DNA of 64,000 bases from Ruminococcus flavefaciens (GTDB taxonomy: Bacteria; Bacillota; Clostridia; Oscillospirales; Ruminococcaceae): contig NZ_UETD01000004.1 in NCBI RefSeq assembly GCF_900116855.1, forward strand, positions 240,066 through 304,065. The letters run 5' to 3'. The notes under the pieces are model-generated. The model was not told the DNA's origin. It worked only from the letters and a program-made list of their open reading frames with translations, and searched no databases. Shown piece by piece: positions 56,730 through 64,000 of this stretch (position 1 is the first letter of the stretch; the number at the start of each line of letters is the position of its first letter). The translations under genes and the position numbers were made by a program.

Positions 56730-57401
56730 TTATTCGACCTGCGGAGCTGCCGCCGCGCCGCCGCCTTCAACGGGAGCAGGTGTACCGCCACCCTCTACGG
56801 GAGCAGGAGTGCCGCCGCCTTCAACGGGAGCAGGTTCTTCGCCTGTGCCGCCGCCGGGTATCTCAGTGCCGCCGCCGGGTATCTCTGTACCGCCGCCGGG
56901 TATCTCTGTACCTGTGCCGCCCTGAAGACCGCCCAGACCGCCTTCGCCCTGATAGCCGCCCTGACCGCTGCCTGTGCCCTGACCTTCGCCTGCATAGCCG
57001 CCCTCGGATGCCGTGGTGGTTGTGGGAACATAGTACTGGTTGGGAAATTCACCTGTGGGGATACGCTGATCCATATAGAAGCCCGAGCCCGATGTAAGCT
57101 TGTGGGTCGTATAGCTCTTTGCTGTGGTTCGTGAAGCAGTAGTTGTCTTTGAGCCCTTGGCTACCATTATATCGTCGTTCACGGTAGTTGTGACTGCTGT
57201 GGTGACAGCTGTTCCCGTAACGTCCTGCTTATAGATGCTTTCGCGTCCGAAGCTGGATATCACTTTTTCAGAGGGAGTGATGGGGAACATTACAAAGAAT
57301 AAAAGTATTAAAGCCGTAAGTGCGATGAAACAGCCGCAAGACACGAGGGTTATCTTTGTGGATCTTCTCAGATTACTGAAAACGCCGTTTCCTTTACTCA
57401 T
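56730..57401 (-). CDS. Membrane-anchored protein with repetitive Gly/Pro/Glu tail
   Basis: 223 residues: a short cytoplasmic start, one membrane helix at about 17-40, then a Thr-rich stalk (TAVTTAVTTTV, KTTTASRTTAK). The tail is Gly/Gln-rich and ends in exact tandem repeats: TEIPGGG three times and PAPVEGGGT three times. It has a good promoter (57438-57466) and no recognisable functional domain. The stalk resembles Ruminococcus surface-protein linkers. It neighbours the GH9 cellulase, on the same strand but in a separate transcript. Confidence 0.7.
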   Translation of the reverse strand: MSKGNGVFSNLRRSTKITLVSCGCFIALTALILLFFVMFPITPSEKVISSFGRESIYKQDVTGTAVTTAVTTTVNDDIMVAKGSKTTTASRTTAKSYTTHKLTSGSGFYMDQRIPTGEFPNQYYVPTTTTASEGGYAGEGQGTGSGQGGYQGEGGLGGLQGGTGTEIPGGGTEIPGGGTEIPGGGTGEEPAPVEGGGTPAPVEGGGTPAPVEGGGAAAAPQVE

Positions 57402-57437
57402 TAAATAAACACGCTCCTAATAAAATAGATATAAAAT

Positions 57438-57466
57438 ATTATACTACGAATGTCGGAAAAAGTCAA
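57438..57466 (-). promoter_or_regulatory. Promoter of the repeat-tailed protein
   Basis: On the minus strand: TTGACT (57466-57461), 17-bp spacer, TATAAT (57443-57438). Confidence 0.8.
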
Positions 57467-57516
57467 GTCAAAGAACAGCCTTCTATGTGATAGGAGAATG
57501 AAAATTGCGGTCTGTA

Positions 57517-57559
57517 TAAAAAAGCAGGATACTGCCCGTTAAATTGGAGAGTATCCTGC
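57517..57559 (-). terminator. Terminator of the GH9 gene
   Basis: A perfect 10-bp GCAGGATACT/AGTATCCTGC stem with a T run on the minus strand, 8 bp after the stop. Confidence 0.9.
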
Positions 57560-57566
57560 CTGCCGT

Positions 57567-60284
57567 TTATTGCTTTTTCTTCAGCTTTGCCATCTTGTAG
57601 ATGAACAGCTCAAGAGAGATGAGACCTATTACTGCGGCTCCCGAAATGAGAGCGAGCTTGATGAGTCCCGTGTTGTCCTTTTCCTTGGTATCGCTGTCCT
57701 TTTCGGACTTTTCAGCCTTGGCGGTGGTCTTTTCCGCCTTGTTGTCCTTCTTCTTTGAGGTGGTGGTCTTTTCCTCCTCATCGTCGTCGTCCTTGTCGGA
57801 CTTCTTTCCGTTGCTGTGGGGAGTTATGATTATTCCCTCATCGCTTGCCTCCTGAGCTATAAAGCCTGCAAGCCATGCCAGCGATCCGTTCCAGTTGATG
57901 GTACACTCGTTTACCGACCATGCCTCGATATTGTCAAGGTAGCACTTCTGGGGCGGTATCTCGCCCTTCTTCCAGCCCGAGCCTCTTACCCACGGATCCT
58001 GCATACCCGAATTGGGGCCGCCCGACATTACTCCGCTGGGAGCCATGGGGAAATCCTCGTCTATCTGGTGTGCCCAGAAGCGGTGGTGAGGATACTCGAT
58101 GGCGTGAGTGCCGTAGCCTGTAACGTATGAGTAGTCCATGGGGTTCCTGCCGAGGATGTAGTCCATACCGCCGATAGCTCCGTCCAGATAGTGCTCATCG
58201 CCGGTGAGGAGGTATGCGTAAGCCATAATGATGGAGTTGTCGGTAACAAAGGAGTTGGAGCCCCAGAGATAGCCCTCGTCGCTGTCGTTGTAGCTGAGGG
58301 TGCTCTGACCGTAGGGGAGCCCGTAGCCCTGATTTTCTTCAAGCGAGAGATAGCTGTCGGAGGTTGAGACTATTGCCTCGTTGATTATCTCCACATCGCC
58401 CTTGTCGAACTTCTCGGGATTGAGGGCAGCGCTCAGTGTGCCGAGAGCACCTGTGTTGCCCCAGTCGAAGCTTCCCACGGAGTCAACGCTCTCGCCGCCG
58501 CCCAGAGTATTGGGCACGTCAAGGAAGAACTTGTTCTCGGCGGCTTCGTCGTAGTAGTCCTCGTTGCCTGTGGTGATGAAAAGTTCCAGAGCCGCCCAGC
58601 AGAACTCGTCCTCAACATCGGTATCGCCGTAGGCTCCGCCGCCTATGGACTCGTCAAGGGGAGCATACATATCAGGGTGCTCCTTGGCGGCTGCAAAGGC
58701 TTTTTCCGCAGCTTCGAGACACTCGTCAGCGAAGTCGCTGTCGTAGTCCTTCCAGAGTCGGGCTGCCTGAGCGCCGCAGGCTGCAAGGTTGAGAGTTGCT
58801 GCTGTCGTGGGAGGCTTTACGATACGCTTCATATCGTCGTCCGCAGGAGCTAATCCCAGAGCCGTCCACTTCTCGTCGTGAGCCTTGTGGTAGACCATTC
58901 CCTCGTATTTGCCGCTGTCCACCATCATTTTCAGCATCCACTCCATCTCCCAGCGAGCCTCGTCAAGGAGGTCGGGAGCGCCGTTCACGTTTTCGGGAAT
59001 GAGCATGGTGCTGTCGGCATATGCGTCCTCAAAGCCGTATTTCAGGGCGGTCTCGTACTGGTTCTGCATGAGCCACAGTGAGAGTCCGCCGTTTACAACG
59101 TATTTTCCGTGGTCGCCTGCGTCATACCAGCCGCCTGTAACGTCGATGGTGCCGCTGCTTCCGCTGTATCCCCATGTCTGCTCTATCTCCGCGGAGTCCT
59201 TTGTGTGACCTGCCGCACGGGCAAGAGACTTTGTGTCGCCCGAGGAGATGAAGTCCTCCTCTATCTCAATGCCGCTTCGGTTCTGGTAGAAGTAGTTGAG
59301 GGCGTCGTACAGCAGGGAGGAGTATTTCTCCGAGCCGTCTATATCAAATTCACGGCTGACATTGCCGTCCTCGTCCTCGAGGGTGTAGGTGCCTGCCTTG
59401 GTGAAGTCGCTGAAGTCAAGGATATGTACGCTGTCGTCGGAGTCCCTGTCCTCGCCGAAGGGCTTGCTCTTGCCCTCGTATACCACCTTGCCGGACTCGT
59501 CCTTCAGAGTGAAGTCAACGGGCTTCTTTGAGTCGGAGAGTAGGGTAGCTCTCTTGGCTCTGTCGGTGAAGTATCCCACCTGATTGGTGAGTATCCCTGC
59601 GCGTTCATAGGGCTCTTCCTCGGGATAGTCGTTTTCGTCGCTTGTAAGGTCGATGAGTGACATATTGTCAAAGGTTATGACTGTTCCTGCGGGGAAGCAC
59701 TTGTCTGGAGTAAACTCTCCGTCGCCGCCCAGATGGAATGCCCACTCAGCCACCTCAACGGTCTTGTCCGCAGTAAAGGTGTGCTCCTCCTTCTTGGTCT
59801 CGCCCTTGTTTATCTGGAGACGTTCCCATGAGGAGTCAAGGTTTGCGCCGTTGTCATCCATATTGTTGTGCCATACCTCCACCTTTCCGTCGAGGTTGCC
59901 TATCTTGGTGTAGTATTTTCCGCTTTCGGAAGCGGTCATCTCATAGGACACCTTGTACTTGTGTCCCGATACTATGGTAAGTCCTCTGTGTCGGAACTGG
60001 CAGTCCCAGCGGTCCTCGCCGCCCTCGGAAGCACCGCCTGTGTTGATTATCTCAACGGAATAGACTCCGTCATCGATATCGAAGTCCATCTCGCCGGGAG
60101 CAGACTCAACGATATGCCACGGGAGACCCACGCCGTCGTCGAAATCCGTCTGACCAAGCTGCTGACCCGCGTATGCGGTAACAGGTGAAAGCTCTGCACA
60201 AACGGGCACTAAAGCGCCTGCGGTAACTGCTGCGGCTGCAAGCAAAGACACTGCGCTGCCTATGAGCCTATGCTTTTTCCTCAT
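57567..60284 (-). CDS. Membrane-anchored family 9 glycoside hydrolase (cellulase) with CBM4/9 module
   Basis: 905 residues. Signal peptide at about 1-39. A CBM4_9 module at about 42-215 (FDDGVGLPWHIVESAPGEMDF, CQFRHRGLTI, WAFHLGG) and an Ig-like CelD_N domain at about 228-320 (ILTNQVGYFTDRAKRATL) precede the GH9 catalytic domain at about 322-790. The latter has GGWYDAGDHGKYVVNGG (catalytic base Asp), HHRFWAHQ and the general acid Glu in WSVNECTINWN. A Lys/Asp/Glu/Thr linker (about 800-870) leads to a C-terminal membrane helix and basic tail. No dockerin or CBM37. It hydrolyses beta-1,4-glucan at the cell surface. Confidence 0.93.
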   Translation of the reverse strand: MRKKHRLIGSAVSLLAAAAVTAGALVPVCAELSPVTAYAGQQLGQTDFDDGVGLPWHIVESAPGEMDFDIDDGVYSVEIINTGGASEGGEDRWDCQFRHRGLTIVSGHKYKVSYEMTASESGKYYTKIGNLDGKVEVWHNNMDDNGANLDSSWERLQINKGETKKEEHTFTADKTVEVAEWAFHLGGDGEFTPDKCFPAGTVITFDNMSLIDLTSDENDYPEEEPYERAGILTNQVGYFTDRAKRATLLSDSKKPVDFTLKDESGKVVYEGKSKPFGEDRDSDDSVHILDFSDFTKAGTYTLEDEDGNVSREFDIDGSEKYSSLLYDALNYFYQNRSGIEIEEDFISSGDTKSLARAAGHTKDSAEIEQTWGYSGSSGTIDVTGGWYDAGDHGKYVVNGGLSLWLMQNQYETALKYGFEDAYADSTMLIPENVNGAPDLLDEARWEMEWMLKMMVDSGKYEGMVYHKAHDEKWTALGLAPADDDMKRIVKPPTTAATLNLAACGAQAARLWKDYDSDFADECLEAAEKAFAAAKEHPDMYAPLDESIGGGAYGDTDVEDEFCWAALELFITTGNEDYYDEAAENKFFLDVPNTLGGGESVDSVGSFDWGNTGALGTLSAALNPEKFDKGDVEIINEAIVSTSDSYLSLEENQGYGLPYGQSTLSYNDSDEGYLWGSNSFVTDNSIIMAYAYLLTGDEHYLDGAIGGMDYILGRNPMDYSYVTGYGTHAIEYPHHRFWAHQIDEDFPMAPSGVMSGGPNSGMQDPWVRGSGWKKGEIPPQKCYLDNIEAWSVNECTINWNGSLAWLAGFIAQEASDEGIIITPHSNGKKSDKDDDDEEEKTTTSKKKDNKAEKTTAKAEKSEKDSDTKEKDNTGLIKLALISGAAVIGLISLELFIYKMAKLKKKQ

Positions 60285-60505
60285 TCAAAAAACCTCCGTT
60301 TTTCAGTGATTTTAATATCCCCGCTAATACTTTAATACTAATACTTTTTTTGTGCCATGTAAAGTGGAGCAAAAGAAAATTTACAAATTGCCGCTCCAAA
60401 ACGGCAAATTTGCTTATAAAAATGGTATTATCCGCGGATATTTCGGTGAATTAGACTATTTACCGTCGGAAATGACGAAATGACTTAAATTATAGTATGT
60501 TACAC

Positions 60506-60534
60506 TTGATTTCTTTGCTCCGATATGTTATAAT
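60506..60534 (+). promoter_or_regulatory. Promoter of the capD-like gene, in a 418-bp AT-rich gap
   Basis: TTGATT (60506-60511), 17-bp spacer, TATAAT (60529-60534). The transcript would have a leader of about 160 bases containing a CGTC-CGCA-GACG hairpin and a CTTTTTC-rich stretch. I see no known riboswitch. The left part of the gap (60285-60480) is AT-rich and otherwise empty. Confidence 0.7.
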
Positions 60535-60702
60535 GGTATTAAAGTGGAATAATCTGCATTGATAATGTTTGCGTCCGCAGACGGTGAAACTCTTTTATGG
60601 GGCTGAGCCGTTTTTCTGCGGAGAAAAAGCTTTTTCAGATACAGAATCAAGCTTGTAATAAAGATTAATCCGCCTCAGGAAGCGGAGTTTGGGAGGTTTA
60701 TT

Positions 60703-62238
60703 GTGGAAGCGGAGGTAAAATACTGCATCAACGCTAAGAGGACCATGATAATCGGAGGAGGCAGTGCCTGCAGGATGCTGCTCACCGAGATTTTCAATGC
60801 ACAGAAGTCGCCCTATAAGGATGACAAGTATTCTGCACAGTTCGATCCTGTTTGTATTATCGACAATGATCCTGCAAAGCTCGGCAAGGAAGTGCTGGGC
60901 GTTAAGGTAGTAGGCAGATCGGAGGAGATCGTTAAGTTTGCCAAGGAATATGAGATAGAACAGCTTATCCTTGCTATCCCGTCCATCACACCCGATGAAC
61001 GCAAGGAGATAATCGATTCCTGCAACGAGACAAAGCTCCCCCTGAAGATAGTTCCCTTTATAGGTACTCTCATCCTCGATGATAAGGCTTCTCTCCTCGG
61101 ACAGGTCCGTGATATAAAGGTGGAGGAGCTTCTGGGACGAGACCCCATAAAGTTCGACAATAAGGACATCAGGGACTTCATCAGCGGCAAGGTATGTATG
61201 GTAACAGGCGGCGGCGGAAGCATCGGCTCCGAGCTGGTACGCCAGATCGCAAAGTACAATCCCGAGAGGATCATCATTGTTGACATCTATGAGAATAACG
61301 CCTATGAGATACAACAGGAGCTTATCATGGACTACGGTGAGGCTCTTGACCTCGTTACTCTCATTGCATCTGTCCGCGATTACTACCGTATGAACCAGAT
61401 ATTTGAGAAGTACAAGCCCCAGATCGTTTTCCATGCGGCTGCTCACAAGCACGTTCCCCTCATGGAGGACTCTCCCATGGAGGCTATCAAGAACAATGTT
61501 GTCGGCACTTTCAACGTGGCTACTCTTGCACAGTTCCACGATGCCGAGAAGTTCGTCATGATATCAACGGACAAGGCTGTAAATCCCACCAATGCTATGG
61601 GAGCTTCAAAGCGCTGCTGCGAAATGATCGTGCAGTACCTCTCTCAGCAGCATGAGGGCAGGACTGAGTTTGTTACCACAAGATTCGGCAATGTTCTGGG
61701 CTCAAACGGCTCTGTTATACCGCTTTTCAAGAAGCAAATCGAGCAGGGCAAGCCCGTTACCGTAACACATGAGGATATCATCAGATACTTCATGACTATA
61801 CCCGAGGCTGTAAGCCTTGTTATGGAGGCTGCTGCCATCGCTCACGGCGGCGAGATATTTGTCCTCGATATGGGACAGCCCGTCAAGATCGTCACACTTG
61901 CAGAGAACCTCATCCGTATGTACGGAAAGGTGCCATATAAAGATGTTCCCATCGTGTTCACAGGTCTCCGTCCGGGTGAGAAGATCAAGGAGGAGCTCCT
62001 CATGAATGAGGAGGGACTCAAAAAGACCTCAAACAAGCTCATTTTCATCGGTAAGCAGATAGAGATCGAGGAGGAGGAGTTTGCTGCGAGACTGAAGGCT
62101 CTCCGCGACGCCGCCCTCGAAAATGACGAGGAAGTCGCTATAAGCGCCCTCCATGAGATGGTGCCTACCTTCATGAATCCCAATGACTTCAACAAGAAGC
62201 AGCTCCAGACCATAGGCGGAGCTTCCGACAATAAGTAA
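60703..62238 (+). CDS. Soluble CapD/WbpM-type nucleotide-sugar 4,6-dehydratase
   Basis: 511 residues from GTG 60703 after GGGAGG. The first Rossmann part (KRTMIIGGGSACRMLLTEI, CIIDNDPAKLGKEVLGVKVVG) and the catalytic SDR domain (MVTGGGGSIGSELVRQIAKY, FHAAAHKHVPLMEDSP, STDKAVNPTNAMGASKR) are those of the FlaA1_EpsC/CapD/PglF family. They convert UDP-GlcNAc to a 4-keto-6-deoxy sugar. Most relatives of this length begin with four membrane helices; here these are absent. In the catalytic site, the usual Tyr of SxxxYxxxK is replaced by the M-G-A-S-K form typical of this subgroup. It could feed the surface-glycan locus at 7-17 kb. Confidence 0.88.
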   Translation: MEAEVKYCINAKRTMIIGGGSACRMLLTEIFNAQKSPYKDDKYSAQFDPVCIIDNDPAKLGKEVLGVKVVGRSEEIVKFAKEYEIEQLILAIPSITPDERKEIIDSCNETKLPLKIVPFIGTLILDDKASLLGQVRDIKVEELLGRDPIKFDNKDIRDFISGKVCMVTGGGGSIGSELVRQIAKYNPERIIIVDIYENNAYEIQQELIMDYGEALDLVTLIASVRDYYRMNQIFEKYKPQIVFHAAAHKHVPLMEDSPMEAIKNNVVGTFNVATLAQFHDAEKFVMISTDKAVNPTNAMGASKRCCEMIVQYLSQQHEGRTEFVTTRFGNVLGSNGSVIPLFKKQIEQGKPVTVTHEDIIRYFMTIPEAVSLVMEAAAIAHGGEIFVLDMGQPVKIVTLAENLIRMYGKVPYKDVPIVFTGLRPGEKIKEELLMNEEGLKKTSNKLIFIGKQIEIEEEEFAARLKALRDAALENDEEVAISALHEMVPTFMNPNDFNKKQLQTIGGASDNK

Positions 62239-62244
62239 TATCAC

Positions 62245-62278
62245 AATGCACTGCGGCATACTGCTGCGGTGCATTTTT
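62245..62278 (+). terminator. Rho-independent terminator
   Basis: AATGCACTGC/GCGGTGCATT hairpin with a T run. Confidence 0.8.
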
Positions 62279-62404
62279 TATATCATTTGATATTTATATT
62301 GACCTTTCTGCTGAAATCTGATATAATAAATTATAAGTATACATTTTTAATTGCAGTACCTGCTGCGTACTGCAAGAATTTACTATATGTCGGAGATGAT
62401 ATCC

Positions 62405-63298
62405 TTGACTCATATATACAGGCTCGCCCTTGAAACGGCGGCAGGGGACGGAGAGGTCCTCGGAAACATCCATGACTCTGTGGAAAAGACCTCGGGGCTG
62501 TTCTCTGAGGCTGCCGGCTATCTGAAAAAGGGGATTCCGCTGCTTATCATCGCCATTGTCATACTTGTGGTGGGCATAATAGTTTCAAAGCTCATAGCAA
62601 AGATAGTGGGCAAGGCAGTGTCAAAGTCAAATGTCAACGGCGCGGCAAAGAGCTTCCTTGTGTCGCTGATAAAGATAATCCTCTATATTGCTGTGATCAT
62701 TATGGCTCTGTCGGTGCTGAACGTGCCCATGTCCTCAATAATCACCATTCTGGGCGCCGCGGGTCTCGCCATAAGCCTTGCCCTCCAGAGCTGCCTTTCA
62801 AACCTCAGCGGCGGCTTCATAATACTGTTCACCAAGCCCTTTACCACAGGGGATATCATCGAGATAGACGACTCTGTGGGAACTGTAAAGGACATCGGCA
62901 TCTTTTACACAAAGATAGCCACCTTTGACGGAAAGACAGTGCTCGTACCAAACGGCAAGGTCACCGATGCCAAGATAGTGAACTATACGGAAACTCCTCT
63001 GAGACGAGTTGACCTCAGCTTTGATATAAGCTACGGCTCGGACTTTGGAAAGGCTCAGTCCGCTGTTATGGCTGTTATCAACGAGGAGAAGCAGATACTC
63101 AGCGACCCTGCACCTATCGTGCGCATGAGCTCCCACAATAACAGCTCGGTGTCCGTTGATGTGCTGGTATGGGTGAAGAATGAGGACTTCCTGACAGTGA
63201 AATACGATATGACGGAGAACGTCAAGACTGTATTTGAGCAGAACGGTATCGAGATACCCTTTGACCAGCTGGATATCCATGTAAAGGACAAAGAATAA
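62405..63298 (+). CDS. mscS: Small-conductance mechanosensitive channel (MscS family)
   Basis: 297 residues from TTG 62405, favoured by GGAG nine bases upstream; ATG codons at 62387 and 62396 are in frame but without a good RBS. Three membrane helices (about residues 40-60, 78-98, 105-130), the pore helix GAAGLAISLALQSCLSNLSGGFIIL, and the beta domain FTTGDIIEIDDSVGTVKDIGIFYTKIATFDGKTVLVPNGKV are classical MscS. It opens under membrane tension to release solutes on osmotic downshift. Its stop overlaps the ATG of the next gene. Confidence 0.92.
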   Translation: MTHIYRLALETAAGDGEVLGNIHDSVEKTSGLFSEAAGYLKKGIPLLIIAIVILVVGIIVSKLIAKIVGKAVSKSNVNGAAKSFLVSLIKIILYIAVIIMALSVLNVPMSSIITILGAAGLAISLALQSCLSNLSGGFIILFTKPFTTGDIIEIDDSVGTVKDIGIFYTKIATFDGKTVLVPNGKVTDAKIVNYTETPLRRVDLSFDISYGSDFGKAQSAVMAVINEEKQILSDPAPIVRMSSHNNSSVSVDVLVWVKNEDFLTVKYDMTENVKTVFEQNGIEIPFDQLDIHVKDKE

Positions 63299-64000
63299 TG
63301 GCAGAGACAAAGCAGAAGAAAGAGGCTCCAAAGAAAAAGCCCGACAACAACAATAAGCCCGTCAGCAAAAAGAAGAAAAAGTCAAAGTTCTGGCTTTGGG
63401 TCATCATCATACTATTTGTGTGGTGGTTCAATAACTTCACGCTCAGGGTAAATGACTCGGAGATCACCAGCAGCAAGGTGAAAAGCACCATAAGGCTGGC
63501 GGTCATCAGCGACCTTCATGCCACAAAGCACGGCATAAAGAACAAGACCATTTTTGACGCTGTGGACAAGGAGCACCCCGATGCAGTGTTCTTCCTCGGC
63601 GATATGTACACCAGACAGAGCGAATGGGAGCTCATACAGAAGCCCGTTGACCTTGCAGAGATGCTGACCTCCGCAGGCTATCCGCTCTACTGCGTCACAG
63701 GTGAGCACGACTACGACGACAGGTACGTCTCGGAGCTTGAAAAGACAGGCGCCAAGGTGCTTTCCTATGAGGAGGACACCATTGAGGTCAGGGGCAGCAG
63801 GCTCCACATCATGGGCATAGACAACGTCTATTACAGTCCCACATTCGACCTTAACAATGCCTTTTCACTTGATGACGGCAGCTTCAATATACTGCTGGCA
63901 CATATCCCGAATTATGAGAAGTTCGCTGATTTCGGCGCTGAGCTCACTCTCTGCGGCGATACCCACGGAGAAATGGCAAGACTGCCCTTCGGCCTCGGAC
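63298..64000 (+). CDS. Membrane-anchored calcineurin-like metallophosphoesterase (partial)
   Basis: Runs off the window end; about 234 residues are visible. A Lys-rich N-terminus is followed by one membrane helix (WLWVIIILFVWWF) and a YkuE-like phosphoesterase domain: LAVISDLHATKHG (D-x-H), FFLGDMYT (GD), VTGEHDYDD (normally GNHD) and LCGDTHGEMARLPFG (normally GHTHGGQ). Two metal-site positions, Asn to Glu and His to Asp, are changed, so metal preference or activity could differ. Overlaps mscS by 1 bp (TAATG), so the two are coupled. Confidence 0.82.
   Translation, partial: MAETKQKKEAPKKKPDNNNKPVSKKKKKSKFWLWVIIILFVWWFNNFTLRVNDSEITSSKVKSTIRLAVISDLHATKHGIKNKTIFDAVDKEHPDAVFFLGDMYTRQSEWELIQKPVDLAEMLTSAGYPLYCVTGEHDYDDRYVSELEKTGAKVLSYEEDTIEVRGSRLHIMGIDNVYYSPTFDLNNAFSLDDGSFNILLAHIPNYEKFADFGAELTLCGDTHGEMARLPFGLG

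Overview
The window looks like chromosome of a Ruminococcus-type gut or rumen Firmicute (Oscillospiraceae). Supporting signs are a GH9 cellulase with an N-terminal carbohydrate-binding module, a BspA-like surface protein, Firmicute synteny (scpA-scpB-DUF2953-ytfJ-dacF-rluB), sporulation-lineage genes (spoIIP, ytfJ/gerW, dacF), strong AGGAGG ribosome sites, frequent TTG/GTG starts and many consensus TTGACA-17-TATAAT promoters. The species cannot be named from sequence alone. There is no rRNA, CRISPR array, transposase, integrase or prophage.

Layout. 0-7 kb: membrane proteins, a SpoIID-like/peptidoglycan-binding set and a GT-C-like membrane protein. 7-17.6 kb: a surface-polysaccharide locus. 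It has a 3-amino-sugar cassette (fdtA-like, fdtB-like, GNAT), a GT2, a WbsX/GH99-like protein, a radical SAM-GT4 fusion, a GT4 and an O-antigen-ligase-type polymerase. Small secreted-protein genes with a shared leader flank it. 18-28 kb: gltX, a divergent MetRS-like protein, a cysteine-synthase paralogue, a MATE exporter, an amino-acid ABC transporter and rpmB. 28-36.4 kb: one long plus-strand block with a site-2 protease and its catalytically dead twin, scpAB, ytfJ, dacF, rluB and metA. 36-44.5 kb: a polysaccharide deacetylase, spoIIP, a tRNA-Arg with attached repeats, an ECF sigma/anti-sigma-like pair and pta. 44.8-52.3 kb: an orphan RepA-like ATPase, then a probable vitamin B12 acquisition operon: cobalamin riboswitch, two surface proteins with transcobalamin-like modules and a complete ECF transporter. 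52.8-64 kb: a second tRNA-Arg with a tandem repeat array, a BspA-like protein followed by a 31-residue peptide gene, a Nudix hydrolase, the GH9 cellulase, a soluble CapD-type dehydratase, an MscS channel and a metallophosphoesterase.

Four observations stand out. (1) Four small secreted proteins share one signal-peptide leader, one promoter layout and a hairpin at the predicted mRNA 5' end, whose stem differs in sequence between copies but still pairs. (2) A B12 locus whose surface proteins resemble intrinsic factor/transcobalamin modules. (3) A radical SAM enzyme fused to a glycosyltransferase. (4) Both tRNA-Arg genes are followed at once by the same repeat family, which occurs nowhere else in the window as far as I could see.
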